Origin: Oleomonas cavernae
GTDB taxonomy: Bacteria; Pseudomonadota; Alphaproteobacteria; Zavarziniales; Zavarziniaceae
DNA: 64,000 nucleotides
Assembly: GCF_003590945.1 (NCBI RefSeq)
Contig: NZ_QYUK01000011.1
Location: 896,001 to 960,000, forward strand
Direction: 5' to 3'
Shown here: one piece after another, positions 37,058 to 46,657 of the stretch
Position numbering within the stretch: position 1 is the first letter of the stretch
How the letters are laid out: every line of letters begins with the position of its first letter
Position numbers and translations under genes: made by a program
Notes under the pieces: generated by a model
What the model was told of the DNA's origin: nothing
The model's database searches: none
Seen by the model: only the letters and a program-made list of their open reading frames with translations

Positions 37058-37088
37058 AAAGGGCCTTCCCGCAAGGGGAGGCCCTTTT
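37058..37088 (+). terminator. Terminator after DUF2852 gene
   Basis: AAAGGGCCTTCCC pairs with GGGGAGGCCCTTT around a GCAA loop and ends in TTTT. It also serves the convergent signalling operon. Confidence 0.88.
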
Positions 37089-37129
37089 CGGTTTCAGGAC
37101 CGAAACCGGCAGCAGGCGATTGACCGGCT

Positions 37130-38350
37130 CTAGACTCCGCTTGCCAACAGAGCCGCCTGCCAGAAGCCCAAGTCGGCCGGCAGGCCGGCCTCGCGGAGGT
37201 AGGCCTGGTCGAGCGGGTTCTTCTGGCCTGCTGCGACGGCGCTGAGGGCGCCGGCCACGTGGACCATGGCGAGCGCGCCCTTTTGCCGTACCGGCGAGCG
37301 GCTCGGCTGGTGGTGGAAGGCGGCGGTCTCGACAATCACGTCCGGCAGATTCCACAGGCCCAGAAGATAGGCACCGACGTCGGCGTGGGTGGTGCCGAAG
37401 GTGCTGGTCTCGCGGCCCAGCAAAGTTTCGAAATCATTGCGGTGGGCGTCGAGAATGTCGATGTAGCGACGCTCGATCGACAGGAAAACCAGTTGGCCGA
37501 CATCGCGCAGCAAGCTCGCGGTGAAGGTCTCGGTCTGGACGGCGAGGGGGAGGTCGAGGCGGCGGGCGAGCGCCGAGGCCAGGGTTGCGATGGTCATGGC
37601 GGACTGCCACAGCCCCTCGATGATCCGGGCGTCCAGCCGGGCTTGGAAATTCTGCTGGATGCCGTGGCTCAGGACGAGGCCCCGGATGACGTCGAGGCCG
37701 AGCATATTGACCGCCTGCAAACCCGAAGTCACCTGCCTGCTCATGGCGAAGAAGGAGGAGTTGGCGACTTGCAGGGTCTTCGAGAACAGGCCGATATCGC
37801 TTTCGATCAGCGCCGCGATTTCCTTCGATGGTGCGTCGGTGCCCTGCAGCAGGTCGAGTAGCCTGGTGTAGACCTCGGGCAGGCTGGGCAAAGCATCAAG
37901 GGACAAGACGATTTGGCGAACCGTGGCGTTGGACAGCAGTTCCCGTCGCTGGGCACTACGTCGGATGGCATCGATGAGCTGGTGGCTGTCGCAGGGTTTC
38001 GACAGGAACTGGTGGGTGGATTCGAGCGCTTTCAATCCGGTCTGCTGGTCGAATTCCCCTGACAGGATGATCCGGACAGTGTCGGGAAAGCGTGCCCTGA
38101 TTTCGCTCAAAAGTTCCGCGCCGTTCATTTCCGGCATCCGCATGTCGGTGACGACCACATCGGCCGGTGCCATGTCGAGCATGGCCAGGGCTTCCTTGCC
38201 GCTCGAGGCAAAGCGCATGGTCCATTCGTTACGCATGCCGCGCAGACTGCGTTGAAGCCCTTGAAGCAGGTTGGTCTGGTCGTCGACGAACAAGATGGAG
38301 GTCGTGGGCGCCGGTGCCGGAGGAGGCTGGAGGTCGGTCATGTCGTTCAT
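37130..38350 (-). CDS. Response regulator with HDOD domain
   Basis: 406 residues from ATG 38350. The receiver domain (about 15-130) has D23/D24, phosphoacceptor D69 in VVTDMRMPEMNG and the FLSKPCD lysine. The HDOD domain (about 145-345) has the family core LPSLPEVYTRLLDLL and the internal IRGLVLSHGIQ. HDOD proteins are HD-GYP relatives without hydrolase residues, acting in signalling and motility or biofilm control. The start overlaps the stop region of the FIST kinase gene, which is its likely partner. Confidence 0.92.
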   Translation of the reverse strand: MNDMTDLQPPPAPAPTTSILFVDDQTNLLQGLQRSLRGMRNEWTMRFASSGKEALAMLDMAPADVVVTDMRMPEMNGAELLSEIRARFPDTVRIILSGEFDQQTGLKALESTHQFLSKPCDSHQLIDAIRRSAQRRELLSNATVRQIVLSLDALPSLPEVYTRLLDLLQGTDAPSKEIAALIESDIGLFSKTLQVANSSFFAMSRQVTSGLQAVNMLGLDVIRGLVLSHGIQQNFQARLDARIIEGLWQSAMTIATLASALARRLDLPLAVQTETFTASLLRDVGQLVFLSIERRYIDILDAHRNDFETLLGRETSTFGTTHADVGAYLLGLWNLPDVIVETAAFHHQPSRSPVRQKGALAMVHVAGALSAVAAGQKNPLDQAYLREAGLPADLGFWQAALLASGV

Positions 38351-38357
38351 CCACGGG

Positions 38358-41004
38358 TCAGGGCGCAGCGTCGGTGATGGGCAGGCGGACGACGAAACAG
38401 GCACCCAGGGGAACGCTCAGGTCGAGCGCAATGGTGCCGCCGTGTTTGCTTTCGACCACGTCGCGCGCGATCGCCAGGCCTTGCCCGGTGCCCTTGCCGA
38501 CTTCCTTGGTGGTGAAGAAGGGATCGAAGATCCGGTCGCGGACCTTTTCGGGAACGCCGGGCCGTCGTCGCTGATGCGGATTTCGACATGGCCGGCAAGG
38601 CGGCGGGTGGTGATGCCGATATGGCCGGGGGACGCGCGCTTTTGCGCACCGATTGCCTGCGCCGCATTGACCACGAGGTTCAGCAGCAACTGGTTGATGT
38701 CGGTCGGGAAACAGGGGATCGATGGCAGATCGTCAGCAAGGTCGGTTTCGACGTGCGCCACTTCCCGCCATTCGCTGCGCGAGATCGTCATCGTGGTTCT
38801 GATCTGGCTGTTGATGTCGGTCGGGACCTTCACGCCCGTACCCGGGTGGGAGAACTCCTTCATCGACTTCACGATGTGGGCAACGTGCCTGATCCCGTCC
38901 AGGGACTGGCTCGCGGCCAGGGGGACTTCCTCGAGCAGGTCGTCGATGGCTCTTTCGGCACACATCATCTCGATCGCCTCGTTGGCCCCGGCCGTCGCCT
39001 GATCGCGCCGCAAGGCCGTCAGGGTGGCGGCGATGTCGCCGAAGGAGTCGATGATGAAATGCAGGTTGTCACCGACATACTGGATCGGCGTGTTGATCTC
39101 GTGGGCTATCCCGGCGGCAAGCTGGCCGATGCTGGCCAGGTGCGACGATTGCAGGGCCTGGCGCTGGGCCTCTTTCAGCGTCTCGATGCTGCGGAACGAG
39201 ATGACGACGGCCCGTAGCTCGCCGCCATCTTCGAGCGCGGATGCGGTGTAGGCGACGTTGAGGCGCCTGCCGTCGGCGAGAGCGACGAAGCAATCATCGG
39301 CGAAATTGCTGGCGCCGCTTTCGATCACGGTGCGGAACGGGCCCTGTGCGAAGGGCACGGCTTCGTCATGCACGATCAGCTTCATCACCTCGTCGAGGGC
39401 GAGGAGAGGCAGCGCCGGCTGTTCGAGGAGATGCCCGGCGGAAGGGTTGGCGAAGATGATCCGGCCTTCGGCATCGACGAGCAGCACGCCTTCGTGAAGG
39501 CTCGCCGTGATGGCCTGGAGCTGTTTCTTCAACTTGCGCTGCGCCCGCTCCTGCCGGGCATGGACCGCCATGGCTTCCACCTCTTCGGAGAGGTTGGCCA
39601 TGTCGGCGAAGCGGTCGGTCAACTGATTGGCCGCGCGGGCCCGGATCTCGACCAGGAGTTCGACCCGGGCCAGGCGGACCAGGGTGAAGTAGTTCTGGAA
39701 ATTGCCGTAGTGCGCCGGAAAGTAATCCAGGAAGGCATCGGAAAATGCCTGGCCCTGGGCCACATCGAAGAAGAAGATCGCCGTCAGGGTCTGGTTGATG
39801 TTGATCCCGAACAATTCGCCGAAGGTCGAAAAACCGGCGACCGGGCAGCCCCAGAACTGCTCGACCGCGGCGATGTCCTGCTGGTTGTTGAGACGGCGCA
39901 GGATACAGTCGTTCAGAAGCCCGGCCACCGGCTGCGGCTTGCCCGCAGGAACGCCTGGTAGTCGTCGCGGGTCTGGGTCACGAAGTCGGTCGACTCGAGC
40001 AGGAACAGGCGGTCGCCGGTGCTGATGTCGCAGAAGAACGAGATCTCGTCGTTCTCCAGGTCGATTCGGGCGATCGAGCGGACGAAGACTTCGCCGGCGA
40101 CCTCGATGCCGAAGGTCTGCTTGACCAGATGGCCTTCGAGCTCGGCGCGGGCGCAACCCAGCAGGCCGCAGATATGGTCGATGATGGGATGTGCCGTGAA
40201 GGTTTCCGGGTCGACCACCGACGAGACCGTCCGGCGATCGGGATCGGAGTCGAGGATGATGAACTGCTTGTCGGTCTTGCGGAAATTCTGGGTCTTCAGA
40301 ACCGCATAGCGCTTGCCCTGGGCCAGCTTGACGAAAGCCACCACGGCGTGGTTCTCCGACGCCGAACGACCATCGAACGTATAGGTCTTGCCGCCGTCGA
40401 GATTGCCGCCCGCCGAGCCGCCGATGAACAGGCAGGGAAATCGGCCGACACGGTAGACAGCCTCCATGAAATAGCTCTCGCAGGCCGACATGCCGTCCAC
40501 GAAGGTCAGGGCCAGGGTGTCGGCACTGTCGATATGGAACGGGACCCGTACCGCATCCAGCGAGTCCGCGATGCGCTGGATGCGCTCGCGCCGCGACAGC
40601 TTGGGCGCGCCATGGCGGATGTCCTCGTTGTGGAGGGGCACCGAATGCAGGCTGACCTGGTCGATCAGCTCGGGGCTGAAAACCTGTACCAGCACGGTCT
40701 GCCAGCCGGGGCCCGCCGCCTCGTACAGCGGTGCTGCGGCATCCGGCACCTCGCACAGGACACCCGCGGTCGATACCGCGAGGAGGGGGGCACCGGCGCT
40801 CATGCCACGCAGGGCTTTGCAGGTTGCGGAAAAATCGACGTTCGGCGAAAGGAAGGCGACGATCAGGCCGGCCGGCCGGCCGCAGCAGCGCAGGGTGTCG
40901 GGCGACATGCCCGACAGGGCGCCGTCCGTCCTGACGACCCGCACCAGGGCGGGGTCGAGGGCTATGCCGCCTTCGGCGAATCCGGGTGGTGGCTGCAGTG
41001 TCAT
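38358..41004 (-). CDS. FIST-domain sensor histidine kinase (two frameshifts as sequenced)
   Basis: Repaired length is 882 residues. FIST N and C domains (about 1-395; [13 protein letters not shown]-type C half) are thought to bind small ligands such as amino acids. A coiled coil, a PAS-like domain ([20 protein letters not shown]), then a HisKA region with [18 protein letters not shown] and an ATPase domain ([17 protein letters not shown]; repaired [34 protein letters not shown]) follow. Breaks lie near 39942 and 38557; one G added to each G run restores the frame. No transmembrane helix, so it is a cytosolic sensor. Confidence 0.85.
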
Positions 41005-41050
41005 GTCGCTCCCCTTGGGATCCCAATGCCCCTGGCGGCGGGGCCAATTC

Positions 41051-41776
41051 CTATTTTTGGACGCGAACGCTACGCAGGTCGGGACGATCCCGGGACAATT
41101 CGCGCAACCGGTCGACCATGTGCTCGGTCAGCGGGGCGCCGGCAACCACAAGCATTACACCGTTGTCGCCCTTCACATCCTCGTCCAGCTTCATGCCGGG
41201 TTGCAGCGCGGCGACGGTAACGGCGCCGGGGCGTGACGGCGCGGTGAAGTTCAGGCGCGGTGTTGCCGCGGCGTGGCTCGGTGGCGGCACCTCGTCGGGC
41301 TCGACGGGAACCTCGACCCCGGCGTAGTGCGCGACGTCCTTGGCGACGATGGGGTTGCAGAAGGCCCTGATCAGGTGGTCGGCCAGGGCGGCGGCGCTGA
41401 ACGGCTTGACGATGATGCCGTTCACGTCGAGCAGCCTTGCGCGCTTGATCAGGTCGTGGTCGGCATGTCCCGTGACCAGCAGCACGGGCAGGTTGCGGGG
41501 GGCCGCGGTCTGTCCCGACCGGATCTGCTGGAGAAGCTGCAGTCCGTTCAGCCGGGCCATGCGGAAATCGCTGAGGACGGCGCCGATGCCGGGTTCGGCA
41601 AGCTGGGTGAGCGCGGTTGCGCCGTTGTCGGCCTGGACGACGTCTTCCCAGCCGCCGCGCACCAGCAGGCGATACATCGTCGCCCGGATCGCGACGTAAT
41701 CATCGGCGATCAGCACGCGACGAACCTTCATCTCTGCCATGAAGTCGTCGGCAAAGCCTTGTCTTTCCGTCGTCAT
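41051..41776 (-). CDS. Response regulator, receiver plus short output domain
   Basis: 241 residues. The receiver is at about 18-145: D25/D26, phosphoacceptor D70 in LSDFRMARLNG and IIVKPFS with the conserved lysine. The remaining 95 residues contain a small beta segment (MKLDEDVKGDNGVMLVVAGAPLTEHMVDRLREL) often found at the end of such regulators and also in HD-GYP proteins. There is no DNA-binding HTH. It lies between the FIST kinase and a small kinase-like gene. Confidence 0.88.
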   Translation of the reverse strand: MTTERQGFADDFMAEMKVRRVLIADDYVAIRATMYRLLVRGGWEDVVQADNGATALTQLAEPGIGAVLSDFRMARLNGLQLLQQIRSGQTAAPRNLPVLLVTGHADHDLIKRARLLDVNGIIVKPFSAAALADHLIRAFCNPIVAKDVAHYAGVEVPVEPDEVPPPSHAAATPRLNFTAPSRPGAVTVAALQPGMKLDEDVKGDNGVMLVVAGAPLTEHMVDRLRELSRDRPDLRSVRVQK

Positions 41777-41789
41777 GGCCGGCCCCGCC

Positions 41790-42425
41790 CTATCGATCGG
41801 CCGCCATCGCCAGGCGGATGTCGACGGTATCTGCCGACAGGTCGTGGCGGGCGAGCGTCATGTTGCGGCGGGCGGCGACGGCACGGCTTCGCGTCAGATC
41901 CGGCGCCGCGCAGGCCTCGCCGGCACCCAGCGCGACCTGGAGCGAAAGGCCCCGGCCGTCGGCGCTCAGGCACAGCCTGTCGGCCTGCCCGATCAGGGGC
42001 GCCAGGTCGCCGAACAGGGTGGCGAGCGTTTCCCCCAGCGCGCCCTCCTCGATCATCAGATCGTCAGGCAGGTCGACCTGCACCTGTTTGCAGCCCGGCG
42101 CCTCGGCGAGGGCGGCAAAGACGGTGGCCCGGGCGGCCCTGGGCGCGCCCTTGCGGGCATAATCGCTCAAGGCCGAGACCAGGGCGGCGGCGCGGTCGGC
42201 AGCCTCCTGGACGATCTCCAGATCGCTCCATGTTTCGCTGTCCCGGGGCAGGTCTTCCAGGGCCAGGGCGGTCAGGCTGACGATCGGTTGCAACTGGGAG
42301 TTCAGGTCGTGGGCGAAGTCGCGGACGACCCGCGTCCAATCTGGTGGAACCTCTGTCGATACAGCCTGCCGGCTACCCGGCATGCCGGTGCTGTCGCGTT
42401 TCTCGCCGGCCAGCGCGTTGCTCAT
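41790..42425 (-). CDS. Small histidine kinase/phosphotransfer-like protein
   Basis: 211 residues from ATG 42425. The DHp-like helix has H39 in RDFAHDLNSQLQPIVSLTALAL, followed by a degenerate ATPase-like half lacking a clear N-box (EGALGETLATLFGDLAPLI). This resembles ChpT-type phosphotransferases, which keep the kinase fold but do not bind ATP. It may pass phosphate between the FIST kinase and the two response regulators; that is inference from position. It begins the leftward signalling operon. Confidence 0.72.
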   Translation of the reverse strand: MSNALAGEKRDSTGMPGSRQAVSTEVPPDWTRVVRDFAHDLNSQLQPIVSLTALALEDLPRDSETWSDLEIVQEAADRAAALVSALSDYARKGAPRAARATVFAALAEAPGCKQVQVDLPDDLMIEEGALGETLATLFGDLAPLIGQADRLCLSADGRGLSLQVALGAGEACAAPDLTRSRAVAARRNMTLARHDLSADTVDIRLAMAADR

Positions 42426-42615
42426 GACCGTCTCCGCCCTGATTATGGTTGTTGCGCAGACCTGCAGCGAGGCTCGGGCCATGCTCGTGTGGTCTGCGGG
42501 CTTGCAACAACCATAGCGGCACGGAATTTAAGAATTCGTGAAGCCGGCGCCGGCCGCTACAATCGTCGGTGGCTGGCCCCGCCCGTCGGGCGGCACGGGA
42601 GGCGAGGGTAGCGGG

Positions 42616-43194
42616 ATGCCCCTGATTGACGACGCGCTGAAGGCGGATCTGCTGGCACGCTACGGCGAGGCCGGGCGCCACTATCATGGCATGGGCCACA
42701 TCCAGGCCCTGCTCGGCCTGGCCCGTGACCATGCCGGCATCCTGTCGGATCCCGGGGTGGTGGAAGCCGCCATCTGGTTCCACGACGCCGTCTACGACAC
42801 CCGCGCCAAGGACAACGAGGGCCGGAGCGCGGCCCTGGCGGCCTTGCTGCTGAAGGACCGGCTGGCGCCGGCGCGCCTGGCGGCGGTGGTCGCGATGATC
42901 GAGGCGACGGCAACCCACCAGGTGCCGGCGATCGGCGGCGAGGATGCCGCCCTGTTCCTGGACATGGACCTGTCGATCCTGGGCGAGGCGCCCGCGGTGT
43001 TCGACGCCTACGAGCAGGGGGTCCGCCTGGAATATGCCTGGGTAGCCGACGACCGCTGGCGCCAGGGACGCGCCGCCGTGCTGGCGGGTTTCCTCGGCCG
43101 GCCCCGGATCTTCCACACCGACATTTTCCGTGACCGCTATGAAGCACCGGCCCGGGCGAACATTCGCCGCTCGCTTGCGCGTCTGGGCGCCTAG
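42616..43194 (+). CDS. HD-domain metal-dependent phosphohydrolase-like protein
   Basis: 192 residues from ATG 42616 (MPLIDDALKADLL), with a purine-rich ribosome site. Features: RYGEAGRHYHGMGHIQALLGL with the first histidine, WFHDAVYD with the HD pair, and IEATATHQ with a further histidine. This is the predicted HD-superfamily hydrolase pattern of a widespread uncharacterized family. Substrate unknown. It stands alone on the plus strand, divergent from the signalling operon. Confidence 0.8.
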   Translation: MPLIDDALKADLLARYGEAGRHYHGMGHIQALLGLARDHAGILSDPGVVEAAIWFHDAVYDTRAKDNEGRSAALAALLLKDRLAPARLAAVVAMIEATATHQVPAIGGEDAALFLDMDLSILGEAPAVFDAYEQGVRLEYAWVADDRWRQGRAAVLAGFLGRPRIFHTDIFRDRYEAPARANIRRSLARLGA

Positions 43195-43216
43195 CAAGAA
43201 CTTCCCACCCTCATTC

Positions 43217-43294
43217 GTCATTCCGGCGAAGGCCGGAATCCATTCTGGGGCAGCGCGCGACGTCTCAATGGATTCCGGCCTTCGCCGGAATGAC
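43217..43294. repeat. Extragenic palindromic repeat, 28-base perfect arms
   Basis: Two 28-base arms starting GTCATTCCGGCGAAGGCC are exact reverse complements around a 22-base spacer, placed between the HD gene and the convergent gene at 43320. Related elements lie at 54346 and 54499. Confidence 0.85.
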
Positions 43295-43319
43295 TGGGGT
43301 GAGGAGTGGCGTCCAGCCG

Positions 43320-44087
43320 CTAGTCGAGTTCGATCGAGACCCTGTTGCCGCTGGTGTCGGTCCAGGTGGCACGGGCACCACCGGGCGGTTCGGGGATGCG
43401 CGGGCGCTCGCCGACCGAGGCGGTTGTGAAGCCGCGGGACGGGCAGTGCAGCGCCATCTTGCGCACTTCCGGGTCATGCATCCAGACGCAGGTTTTCCCC
43501 GGGGCCAGGGGGTCGGGCAGGATCGTCGCCTTGCCCGGCTGCATTGCCGGGTTGTTGACGCCGTAGGCAAAGCCGTCCCAGCGGATCCATGGTCCCGACG
43601 CGGTCTTGTCGTTGATGGTCACCCGGGCCTTGCCCCGGCGCGGCGGCTTGGCACCCGGGGCCACCAGGCCGGGCAGCACGGTCGCCGGATAGCGCAGCGC
43701 CTTGCCGTCGATGCCGCGGGTCACGGTGAAGCTGAGCGTGCCGCCGGGGCCCTGTTCCAGAACGCCGCTGTCGACGAAGGCATCCTCGTTCCACGAGATG
43801 CTGTTGCCCTCGGCCCGGAACCAGAAGCCGGTGACCATCTGGCCGTGCATGATCGTGCCGTCCCAGAACGGCTTGTCGGCACCCAGGGTGGCCATGGTCG
43901 CCACGAACAGGCCCGAAGGGTCGAAGGCGAGCCATTGGGTGCGGCGATAGGGGCCGGTTTCCGTCAACAGCAGGGTATGGCCGGCAAGATCGGCCGTTGA
44001 ACTGATCATCTGCCCCTCGGCGAAGGCCGGGGTACCGGCGGCCAGTGCCACGGCGAGCGCCATGCCTTGGACCCCGGCGCGCCGCAT
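43320..44087 (-). CDS. Hypothetical exported protein
   Basis: 255 residues with a signal peptide (MALAVALAAGTPAFAEG; cleavage after AFA). The mature part is beta-rich with many Gly and Thr residues and two separated cysteines (TCVWMHDPEVRKMALHC) that could form a disulfide. I do not recognise the family. It starts 4 bases after the stop of the small membrane protein gene, so the two are probably co-expressed. A start at 44063 is also possible. Confidence 0.7.
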   Translation of the reverse strand: MRRAGVQGMALAVALAAGTPAFAEGQMISSTADLAGHTLLLTETGPYRRTQWLAFDPSGLFVATMATLGADKPFWDGTIMHGQMVTGFWFRAEGNSISWNEDAFVDSGVLEQGPGGTLSFTVTRGIDGKALRYPATVLPGLVAPGAKPPRRGKARVTINDKTASGPWIRWDGFAYGVNNPAMQPGKATILPDPLAPGKTCVWMHDPEVRKMALHCPSRGFTTASVGERPRIPEPPGGARATWTDTSGNRVSIELD

Positions 44088-44091
44088 CCGA

Positions 44092-44322
44092 TTATTCCCG
44101 GTTGCGCCGTGCCGCGCGGCGATCGACCACGCGCTGGGCGATGGTCAGGGTCAGCGCCCACAGGCCGAACGGCGGGATGGTGGCCAGGGCATAGATCGTG
44201 GTCTGGCCCCAGTGGGGATATTCCGCCAGCAGGAATTGCAACAGCAGCAGGCCGAAGACCACACCCAGGATCCCGCCCCAGAAAGCGATGCGGCGCGGCG
44301 TATCGATGGGTTCGTCTTGCAT
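44092..44322 (-). CDS. Small two-helix membrane protein, hypothetical
   Basis: 76 residues with two transmembrane helices (FWGGILGVVFGLLLLQFLL and TIYALATIPPFGLWALTLTI) and a basic C-terminal tail (VVDRRAARRNRE). No recognised family. The ATG at 44322 (MQDEPIDTPRR) has a weak AGG upstream. It lies directly upstream of the hypothetical exported protein gene. Confidence 0.65.
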   Translation of the reverse strand: MQDEPIDTPRRIAFWGGILGVVFGLLLLQFLLAEYPHWGQTTIYALATIPPFGLWALTLTIAQRVVDRRAARRNRE

Positions 44323-44422
44323 GCACACCTGACCTGAGAGCACGATTGCCTGAAGGCATTGATCCCTCAAGATCCATCCCCGCGCAAGGCCGCGCTGGCG
44401 CGAATTGCATGGGGGTAAGAAT

Positions 44423-44438
44423 TAGGGTATAAACCCTA
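44423..44438 (+). promoter_or_regulatory. Inverted repeat upstream of CYP153 gene
   Basis: TAGGGT-ATAA-ACCCTA lies 25 bases before the CYP153 start, in a locally AT-rich promoter region that ends with AAGGGAGGT as a strong ribosome site. It is a likely operator for the TetR regulator encoded just after the P450. Confidence 0.5.
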
Positions 44439-44463
44439 GAATAAGAAAATAAGGGAGGTTAAC

Positions 44464-45717
44464 GTGGCCGTTCCAGCCTATTCGATGGTCTCCGACGAGA
44501 TCCCCGACCCGTGGTCCCTGCCGATCGACCAGGTCGATCCCAGCCGGGCCGAGCTTTACCTGCACAACCGCCACGGCGACTATTTCCGCCGCCTGCGCCA
44601 AGAGGATCCGGTCCACTTCACGGCCGGCGGCAGCTTTGGCCCCTATTGGTCGATCACGAAGTTCAACGACATCGTGGCGGTGGAGACCAACCACAAGGTT
44701 TTCTCCTCGCAGCCCAGCATCGTGATCGGCGAGCCGACCGATGATTTCGTGCCGCCCATGTTCATCGCCATGGACCCGCCCAAGCACGATGTGCAGCGCC
44801 ATGCGGCCTCGCCGGGCGTCTCGCCGGCGCGCCTGTCCGACCTCGAGGCGCTGATCCGCGAGCGGGTGGGCACGATCCTGGACGGGCTGCCGATAGGCGA
44901 GGAATTCAACTGGGTGGAGCGGGTCTCCAAGGAACTGACCACCCAGATGCTGGCCATCCTGTTCGACGTGCCGTGGGAGGATCGCTACCTGCTGCCCTAC
45001 TGGTCGGACGTCTCGACCACCTCGGAAGCCGTCGGCATCCCCACCGACATGGCGGAACGCAAGCGCATCTTGATGGAGTGCCTGGCCTATTTCACGCGGC
45101 TGTGGCACGAGCGGGCGGCGGCGCCGCCGAAGTTCGATTTCATCTCGCTGATGGCCCACAACCCCGAAACCCGGGACATGGTCAACGACCCGATGGAATT
45201 GATCGGCAACCTGATGCTGCTCATCGTCGGCGGCAACGACACCACGCGCAATTCGATCTCGGGCGGCGTGGTGGCGCTCAACCAGTTCCCCCGCCAATAC
45301 GCCAAGCTGAAGGCCGACCCGGGCCTGATCCCCAACATGGTCTCGGAAATCATCCGCTACCAGACGCCGCTCTCGCACATGCGCCGGCTGGCGACCGAGG
45401 ATATCGAATTCGGCGGCAAGCTGATCCGCAAGGGCGACAAGGTCGTCATGTGGTACGCCTCGGGCAACCGGGACGAGACCGTGATCGACCAGCCCGACGA
45501 ATTCCTGATCGACCGCGACCGGGCGCGCCATCACATGGCCTTCGGCTTCGGCATTCACCGCTGCATGGGCAACCGGGTGGCGGAAATGCAGCTCCGCGTG
45601 CTGTGGGAAGAAATCATGAAGCGCTTCAGCCATATCGAGCTGGTGGGCGAGCCCCGCCGCGTGCTGTCGAACTTCGTGAACGGCTTCGAGGAGGTGACGG
45701 TCCGCCTCCGGCAATGA
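44464..45717 (+). CDS. Cytochrome P450, CYP153 family alkane hydroxylase
   Basis: 417 residues, GTG start. The I-helix motif is LLIVGGNDTTRNSISGG, the ExxR helix is SEIIR, and the heme loop is FGFGIHRCMGNR with the ligand cysteine. Long stretches match CYP153A proteins (HFTAGGSFGPYWSITKF; FIAMDPPKHDVQR; PLSHMRRLATEDIEFGGK), which hydroxylate the terminal carbon of medium-chain alkanes. Ferredoxin and ferredoxin reductase partners are not next to it in this window. The downstream TetR gene suggests substrate-induced expression. Confidence 0.92.
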   Translation: MAVPAYSMVSDEIPDPWSLPIDQVDPSRAELYLHNRHGDYFRRLRQEDPVHFTAGGSFGPYWSITKFNDIVAVETNHKVFSSQPSIVIGEPTDDFVPPMFIAMDPPKHDVQRHAASPGVSPARLSDLEALIRERVGTILDGLPIGEEFNWVERVSKELTTQMLAILFDVPWEDRYLLPYWSDVSTTSEAVGIPTDMAERKRILMECLAYFTRLWHERAAAPPKFDFISLMAHNPETRDMVNDPMELIGNLMLLIVGGNDTTRNSISGGVVALNQFPRQYAKLKADPGLIPNMVSEIIRYQTPLSHMRRLATEDIEFGGKLIRKGDKVVMWYASGNRDETVIDQPDEFLIDRDRARHHMAFGFGIHRCMGNRVAEMQLRVLWEEIMKRFSHIELVGEPRRVLSNFVNGFEEVTVRLRQ

Positions 45718-45757
45718 AGCGGCTGACACGGGCGCCTCGATCGACTAATGCTGCGGC

Positions 45758-46426
45758 ATGGCACGCAACACCCGCCAACGCATCATCGAGGCCGCCCTGC
45801 GGCTGTTCAACGAGCGGCACTTCGGCAATGTGACGACGGCCGAGCTGGCGGCCGATCTGGGCATCACCGAAGGTAATCTCTGGTATCACTTCAAGAGCAA
45901 GCGCGCCCTGCTCGAGGCGATGACCGACCTCTATCTCGAGCGGGCGGGGCAGCGTCTGGCGATCCTGCCGGGCGAGGGCGACGTGCTCGACGGCTATGCC
46001 GGCCTGCTCGCCGCCCTCTCGGCCGAGGTGCGCGACTTCCGCTCCATTTTCCGCGACCGCGCCGATTACGGCGAGCACACCGCGCGCATGATCGCGGCGG
46101 CGCCGGGCATCTACGAGGGCACCTGGCATCAGTTCGGCCAGTTCTTCCGTGCCCTGAAGCGGGCAGGGCACCTGGACATGCCTGACCAGTGGATCGACCC
46201 GCTGGTGATCAACTCGGTCATCATCATCCGCTTCTCGCTGGAATTCTTCCGCGAGATGAATGCCGGGGAAGAGGAGGGCCAGAAGCAGATCGACTGGGGC
46301 ATCGTCCAGCACCTCGCCTCCTTCGGCGACATGCTGCACGCCGATGCCCGGCGCTATCTCCTGGCCAAGCTGGGCCTGGAGGCGGCGGGGGCGACCATGC
46401 TGATGCCTTTCACCGCGAAGGGCTGA
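45758..46426 (+). CDS. TetR/AcrR family regulator next to CYP153
   Basis: 222 residues. The HTH is RQRIIEAALRLFNERHFGNVTTAELAADLGITEGNLWYHFKSK, a textbook TetR DNA-binding domain. The ligand domain is helical. It starts 40 bases after the P450 stop on the same strand. By position it probably controls the CYP153 gene through the inverted repeat at 44423. Confidence 0.9.
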   Translation: MARNTRQRIIEAALRLFNERHFGNVTTAELAADLGITEGNLWYHFKSKRALLEAMTDLYLERAGQRLAILPGEGDVLDGYAGLLAALSAEVRDFRSIFRDRADYGEHTARMIAAAPGIYEGTWHQFGQFFRALKRAGHLDMPDQWIDPLVINSVIIIRFSLEFFREMNAGEEEGQKQIDWGIVQHLASFGDMLHADARRYLLAKLGLEAAGATMLMPFTAKG

Positions 46427-46441
46427 GTGTGGGACAAGCAT

Positions 46442-46560
46442 GTTGCGTCCTTCGAGACGCCACGTGCCGTGGCTCCTCAGGATGAGGTAAGTCTTTGTGT
46501 CATAAAGGTTTTCCTCATCCTGAGGAGGGCGCGAAGCGCCCGTCTCGAAGGACGCACAAC
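46442..46560. repeat. Extragenic palindromic element between TetR and ctaA
   Basis: GCGTCCTTCGAGACG and its complement form the outer arms; CTCAGGATGAGG and CCTCATCCTGAG form an inner pair. This is a composite hairpin element of a kind abundant between genes in alphaproteobacteria. It does not interrupt a gene. Confidence 0.75.
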
Positions 46561-46657
46561 GGTCCCGCAACCTCCCGCTGGGGCACCTCGTCGCAGGATA
46601 TGGCCCCGCGGGGCGCGATCCCCTATGGTCCCGCCCACCAACTGACGGGATACGGGC

